Of a stretch of DNA of 64,000 nt, positions 56,164 to 64,000 are shown piece by piece. The translations under genes were made by a program, and so were the position numbers. Every line of letters begins with the position of its first letter. Within the stretch, counting starts at the first letter, position 1. Source of the stretch: Rahnella sikkimica (GTDB taxonomy: Bacteria > Pseudomonadota > Gammaproteobacteria > Enterobacterales > Enterobacteriaceae); NCBI RefSeq assembly GCF_002951615.1, contig NZ_CP019062.1, positions 1,736,001-1,800,000 of the forward strand. Direction: 5' to 3'. A model generated the notes under the pieces. That model was not told where the DNA came from. It was given only the letters and a program-made list of their open reading frames with translations, and made no database searches.

Positions 56164-57361
56164 TGTGTTCTACCCCATTACCGATGCCACTGTTTTAAGG
56201 CGGCAGATTGATAGACATATTCCATGCAGCAAGAGTTTCACCCGGCGTGACAGGAGTATTTTTACTATCAAAACAATTGGATCATTGGCTGATTAATAAA
56301 TCTCACGTTAGTAAAAGATTTATCCCGCGGTATTTACTTCACCGCCAATACAAAGTTGTTCCTGATGTAAACTAAAATAATTGTGACAATTGCAAAGCTA
56401 AGTAATCGTGAAACACTTCAGTTTTGGTGTACTGGCAGGGTCCGTTGCTGTGATGGCGTCTCATTCAGTGAAACGCTTTTACATACATTATTAGGAATAA
56501 TCTTACTACGACGCAACTCTAACCCTGTTTCCTTTATACATACAATCTGGGCGTTGCCGAATTTTGAATAAAGTGTGACACACATCACATTTTTAAAATT
56601 TATTTTGTCTCCAAAAGTGCAATTTATCGTAAAAATTTGCGCAGTTTTAATCCAAAAGTAAAAAAGCGTCTAAAAAGGGGTTCTCAGGCAGTGTTTTTTC
56701 GCCATTTTGAGATCATTTTGTACAAAGACCAATTAAAGCCAAATGGTTAGCACACACATTGATTAATCATAGACTACCCAGTTTTTTGTGCTGTAAATTT
56801 CAAATAGCATGATCATTGTGCTAATTGTGCGCAACCCAGTCACCACAAGCCTTGCAGAGGATCGCGTCCGAAAAGTTTTGGTTAAAATTAGTTCGAAAAG
56901 TAGGGAAATCGTGAGCAACCACGCTATTTTAAAAGCAAAAAGACAATGATTGTAAGGAATTGTTACCAGACGAGCGCAGACATCCAGTCATGAGACTAGA
57001 TTGATAAGAAGAAATGATGAAACGGCAGTTTTGTGCCTTAAGGTCATATCGGCAACTCTTCAGGAAAACTTTAATGATTGTGCTTAAAAAAGTGGTTTAT
57101 GCCGCTCAATGGCAAATTGCGAGCTCAGGGATAGGATTTTTATTACCTAACCAGCATTCATCGCCACTTCAGTCCGTTAAAAAGCGAATAAACACATCAC
57201 TCACTGAGGTTACCAAAGGTATTCTCGATGAATTACGGAGATTAATCTGTTATTGAGCAGGCTAATTATCAGGATAATAAAAATTTAATAATGGCGCAGA
57301 GAGATTGTGGTCTGACAATCGATTTGTAGGGTTACTGAACATTAAAACAGCGGCATAAAAA
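56164..57361 (-). promoter_or_regulatory. Long AT-rich region upstream of flhDC
   Basis: About 1.2 kb without a convincing gene. A frame at 57014-57256 has no recognisable family and an ordinary composition for this AT-rich DNA. The first few hundred bases before flhD should hold its promoter and binding sites for global regulators, but I can name no individual site. Confidence 0.55.
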
Positions 57362-57385
57362 AACCTGCCTGATTTTCAGGCAGGT
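57362..57385 (-). terminator. Intrinsic terminator of the yeeZ-like gene
   Basis: On the minus strand: ACCTGCCTG, loop AAAAT, CAGGCAGGT, then a T run. Located 35 bp after the gene stop. Confidence 0.88.
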
Positions 57386-57419
57386 CATAACGTAATATTA
57401 TTGAATTAACTTTTGTAAG

Positions 57420-58244
57420 TTAAAAAGGCATGTTTCGCGGATCAGGGTGCTGATATTCGAAGCCCAGTTCTTTGCAGATCCGGTCGCCGTCCACGATTTT
57501 GCCCTTCCCTGCTGAAGGCTCTTCAGCAAACGTCGGTGGCACAAGCCCCATCTGCCGGGCCAGAGCCGGATAGAACTCTGCCTTAGCAGGATGCGCAGGC
57601 GCACAAAGATTATAGGTGTGACCGCCTTTTGGCAGGCTCAGCAGTAAGGTGATTGCCGCCACAACGTCATCCTGATGAACCAGGTTGACGCCGTGCTGAC
57701 CGCCTTTCACCTGCGTTTTTCCGGCCATAAAACGCCCCGGATGACGATCGCCACCCACCAGCCCGCCGAGACGCAACACATCAACGGACGTATTGGGCAA
57801 ACCGTGGAACCAGTTTTCCAGCTCTTTCAGCACAATGCCGCTGCGTGAAACGGGCAGCAGCGGCGAGTCTTCTTTCATCACACCCTCATGGTCGCCGTAC
57901 ACGGACGTCGAGCTGGTAAAGAGGATGCGCCGGACGTTATGCGCCAGCGCGCTGTCGGTCAGTTGCTGTACTGCCTGAAAATACAGCTCGCTACCCTCTG
58001 CGGTTTTGCGCGCAGGCAGCGTAATGATCAGGGCATCGACATTGAGCAACCGTTCGAGGTCAGCCGGTTCGCATTCCATATCCGGTGTGAATACCAGCGG
58101 GAAACACTCAATACCGACCATTCGGGCGGCATCAACACCGTCGGGCGTGGTTTTGCTGCCGACCACGTCGTACCCTCTTGAGGCCAGCGCCATGGCCAGC
58201 GGCATGCCCAGCCAGCCCAGTCCGATAATCGAAATCTTTTTCAT
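57420..58244 (-). CDS. yeeZ: YeeZ-like NAD(P)-dependent epimerase/dehydratase family protein
   Basis: A 274-residue Rossmann-fold protein. The N-terminus has KKISIIGLGWLGMPLAMALASRGYDVVGSKTT, and SSTSVYGDHEGVMKEDSPL with RSGIVLKELENWF carries the extended-SDR type elements (the usual YxxxK is modified). It lies beside the his operon, as yeeZ does in E. coli, and is divergent from it. The physiological substrate is unknown. Confidence 0.88.
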   Translation of the reverse strand: MKKISIIGLGWLGMPLAMALASRGYDVVGSKTTPDGVDAARMVGIECFPLVFTPDMECEPADLERLLNVDALIITLPARKTAEGSELYFQAVQQLTDSALAHNVRRILFTSSTSVYGDHEGVMKEDSPLLPVSRSGIVLKELENWFHGLPNTSVDVLRLGGLVGGDRHPGRFMAGKTQVKGGQHGVNLVHQDDVVAAITLLLSLPKGGHTYNLCAPAHPAKAEFYPALARQMGLVPPTFAEEPSAGKGKIVDGDRICKELGFEYQHPDPRNMPF

Positions 58245-58538
58245 ACATCACTCCGTTTGTTCTCTGGCATGATTTCGCCAGCTGCAGATACCTTTCTTTA
58301 TACCAGCAAAATACGCCTTTTCCCTTACGGGGTGCGTAAGGATTTCTCAGCGTCGGTTAGCAGATCATTCATTTATTTGATGAACCCCCTGCTGCAGATA
58401 AGAAAAACTCATCATCAGAAAAAAAGGTTGCGCAGTTGCCGCCCGATAGTTTAATTTCATTGGCAGCGAATTTGATACGTGCGGTGAATGATTCAATGTG
58501 AATCTGGCGGCACTGAATGAACAAAACGAGACACTGAC

Positions 58539-58586
58539 ATGACAAACGTTCTGATTAACCACCATCATCACCATCACCCTGACTAG
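58539..58586 (+). CDS. hisL: his operon leader peptide
   Basis: The 15-codon peptide MTNVLINHHHHHHPD has six consecutive His codons; E. coli has seven. Ribosome stalling at these codons when charged tRNA-His is scarce prevents the terminator at 58649 from forming. Confidence 0.96.
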   Translation: MTNVLINHHHHHHPD

Positions 58587-58648
58587 TCTTTCAGGCGATT
58601 GGTGCTGGGAGACTGTTTAGATCTTCCAGTGGCGCAGAACGCAGAGAA

Positions 58649-58682
58649 AGCCCCCGGAAGATTTCTTCCGGGGGCTTTTTTT
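58649..58682 (+). terminator. his operon attenuator terminator
   Basis: AGCCCCCGGAAG, short loop, TCTTCCGGGGGCT and seven T, between hisL and hisG. Confidence 0.95.
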
Positions 58683-58756
58683 ATGGCCCACGGAATTGAA
58701 GTAAAAGAATCTGACAAACAGAATTTACGATAAATAATTGAGAAACAGAGGTCATC

Positions 58757-59656
58757 ATGCTGGATAAAACACGTTTACGGATAGCAATGCAGAAGTCAGG
58801 TCGCCTGAGCGATGAATCACGCGAACTGCTGGCCCGCTGCGGGATTAAAATCAACCTGCAGGAACAGCGTCTGATCGCTTTCGCTGAAAATATGCCGATC
58901 GATATTCTGCGTGTTCGTGATGACGATATTCCGGGGCTGGTAATGGATGGCGTGGTCGATCTGGGCATTATCGGTGAGAACGTGCTGGAAGAAGAGTTGC
59001 TGAGCCGCCGCGCTCAGGGCGAAGACCCGCGTTACTTCACGCTGCGTCGTCTGGATTTCGGCGGTTGCCGTCTGTCCCTGGCCACCCCGCTGGACACCGA
59101 CTACACCGGTCCGCAAAGTCTGCAAAATGCCCGCATCGCCACGTCCTACCCTCACCTGCTCAAGCAGTATCTCGATAAAAAAGGCGTTGATTTCAAATCC
59201 TGCCTGCTGAACGGTTCCGTAGAAGTGGCCCCGCGCGCCGGTCTTTCTGACGCGATCTGTGACCTGGTCTCTACCGGCGCAACGCTCGAAGCCAACGGCC
59301 TGCGTGAAGTTGAAGTGATTTACCGCTCCAAAGCGTGCCTCATCCAGCGCGACGGCGAAATGCCGCAGGAAAAACAACTGCTGATCGACAAAATGATGAC
59401 CCGTATTCAGGGCGTTATTCAGGCACGCGAATCCAAATACATTATGTTGCACGCGCCAAGTGAGCGTCTGGACGAAATCGTGGCGCTGCTGCCGGGCGCT
59501 GAACGTCCGACCATTTTACCGCTGGCAGGCGATCAGCAACGCGTTGCCATGCACATGGTCAGCAGCGAAACGCTGTTCTGGGAAACCATGGAGAAGCTGA
59601 AAGCGCTGGGTGCCAGCTCTATTCTGGTTCTTCCAATCGAAAAAATGATGGAGTAA
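58757..59656 (+). CDS. hisG: ATP phosphoribosyltransferase
   Basis: A 299-residue enzyme that condenses ATP and PRPP in the first, feedback-inhibited step of histidine synthesis. Long-form HisG: the periplasmic-binding-like catalytic part ([55 protein letters not shown]) is followed by the regulatory ACT-like C-terminal domain. Same length as E. coli HisG. The start has AGAGGT upstream. Confidence 0.98.
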   Translation: MLDKTRLRIAMQKSGRLSDESRELLARCGIKINLQEQRLIAFAENMPIDILRVRDDDIPGLVMDGVVDLGIIGENVLEEELLSRRAQGEDPRYFTLRRLDFGGCRLSLATPLDTDYTGPQSLQNARIATSYPHLLKQYLDKKGVDFKSCLLNGSVEVAPRAGLSDAICDLVSTGATLEANGLREVEVIYRSKACLIQRDGEMPQEKQLLIDKMMTRIQGVIQARESKYIMLHAPSERLDEIVALLPGAERPTILPLAGDQQRVAMHMVSSETLFWETMEKLKALGASSILVLPIEKMME

Positions 59657-59660
59657 TGCC

Positions 59661-64000
<4,340 letters not shown>

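Noticed and set aside
57014..57256. 80-residue plus-strand frame upstream of flhD
   Set aside because: No recognisable domain, and it lies in AT-rich regulatory DNA; I found no supporting context.

Overview
The window is enterobacterial chromosome interrupted by one complete-looking prophage. The chromosomal genes (flhDC-motAB-cheAW, a yeeZ-like gene, hisL and the hisGDCBHA operon) are ordered and translate as in Enterobacterales. The MFS/GlxA-type pair and an sfsB-like regulator suggest a Rahnella/Serratia/Ewingella-type member of the Yersiniaceae; the exact genus cannot be fixed from sequence alone.

Layout. 1-3.7 kb: the start of a Tsr-like chemoreceptor, a CxxC protein, a DHA2-type exporter and its divergent GlxA-type regulator. 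3.71-3.80 kb: remains of a type I-F CRISPR mini-array (a degenerate terminal repeat, one 32-nt spacer, and part of a second repeat). 3.78-48.88 kb: a prophage of about 45 kb. 48.86-49.0 kb: the other part of the same CRISPR repeat and a probable leader. 49.0-49.7 kb: two small host genes. 50.4-56.2 kb: the cheW, cheA, motB, motA, flhC, flhD cluster on the minus strand. 57.4-64 kb: yeeZ, then the histidine operon with its attenuator, running off the edge inside hisA.

The prophage is a mosaic of the SfV type: lambda-like packaging and head genes (Nu1/A terminase, W, B, C, scaffold, D, E) joined to a Mu-like contractile tail (gp37 to gp48 order), with a gtrABC O-antigen glucosylation cassette near attL. 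The right half holds the lysis genes, a Q-type antiterminator, an early operon (Rha/KilAC antirepressor, RusA, ParB-like protein, two DNA methyltransferases, P- and O-type replication proteins with iterons inside O), a cI/cro switch with three regularly spaced operators, a left early operon, xis and a lambda-type integrase.

Main discovery: the attachment core is GCTGCCTGTACGGCAG, the palindromic stem of the type I-F CRISPR repeat. Joining the host-side flanks of attL and attR rebuilds one full canonical 28-nt I-F repeat. The phage has therefore used the CRISPR repeat as attB and split the array between leader and spacer. Direct copies of an arm-type motif, GTTTTGGGGA, lie inside both ends next to the lambda-like integrase and support the assignment. 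The phage also encodes an Acb2-like cyclic-nucleotide sponge (anti-CBASS/anti-Thoeris), two DNA methyltransferases, a tandem-duplicated tail chaperone with a -1 frameshift, and a cluster of structured non-coding elements, including a tRNA-like fold, just downstream of the left operators.
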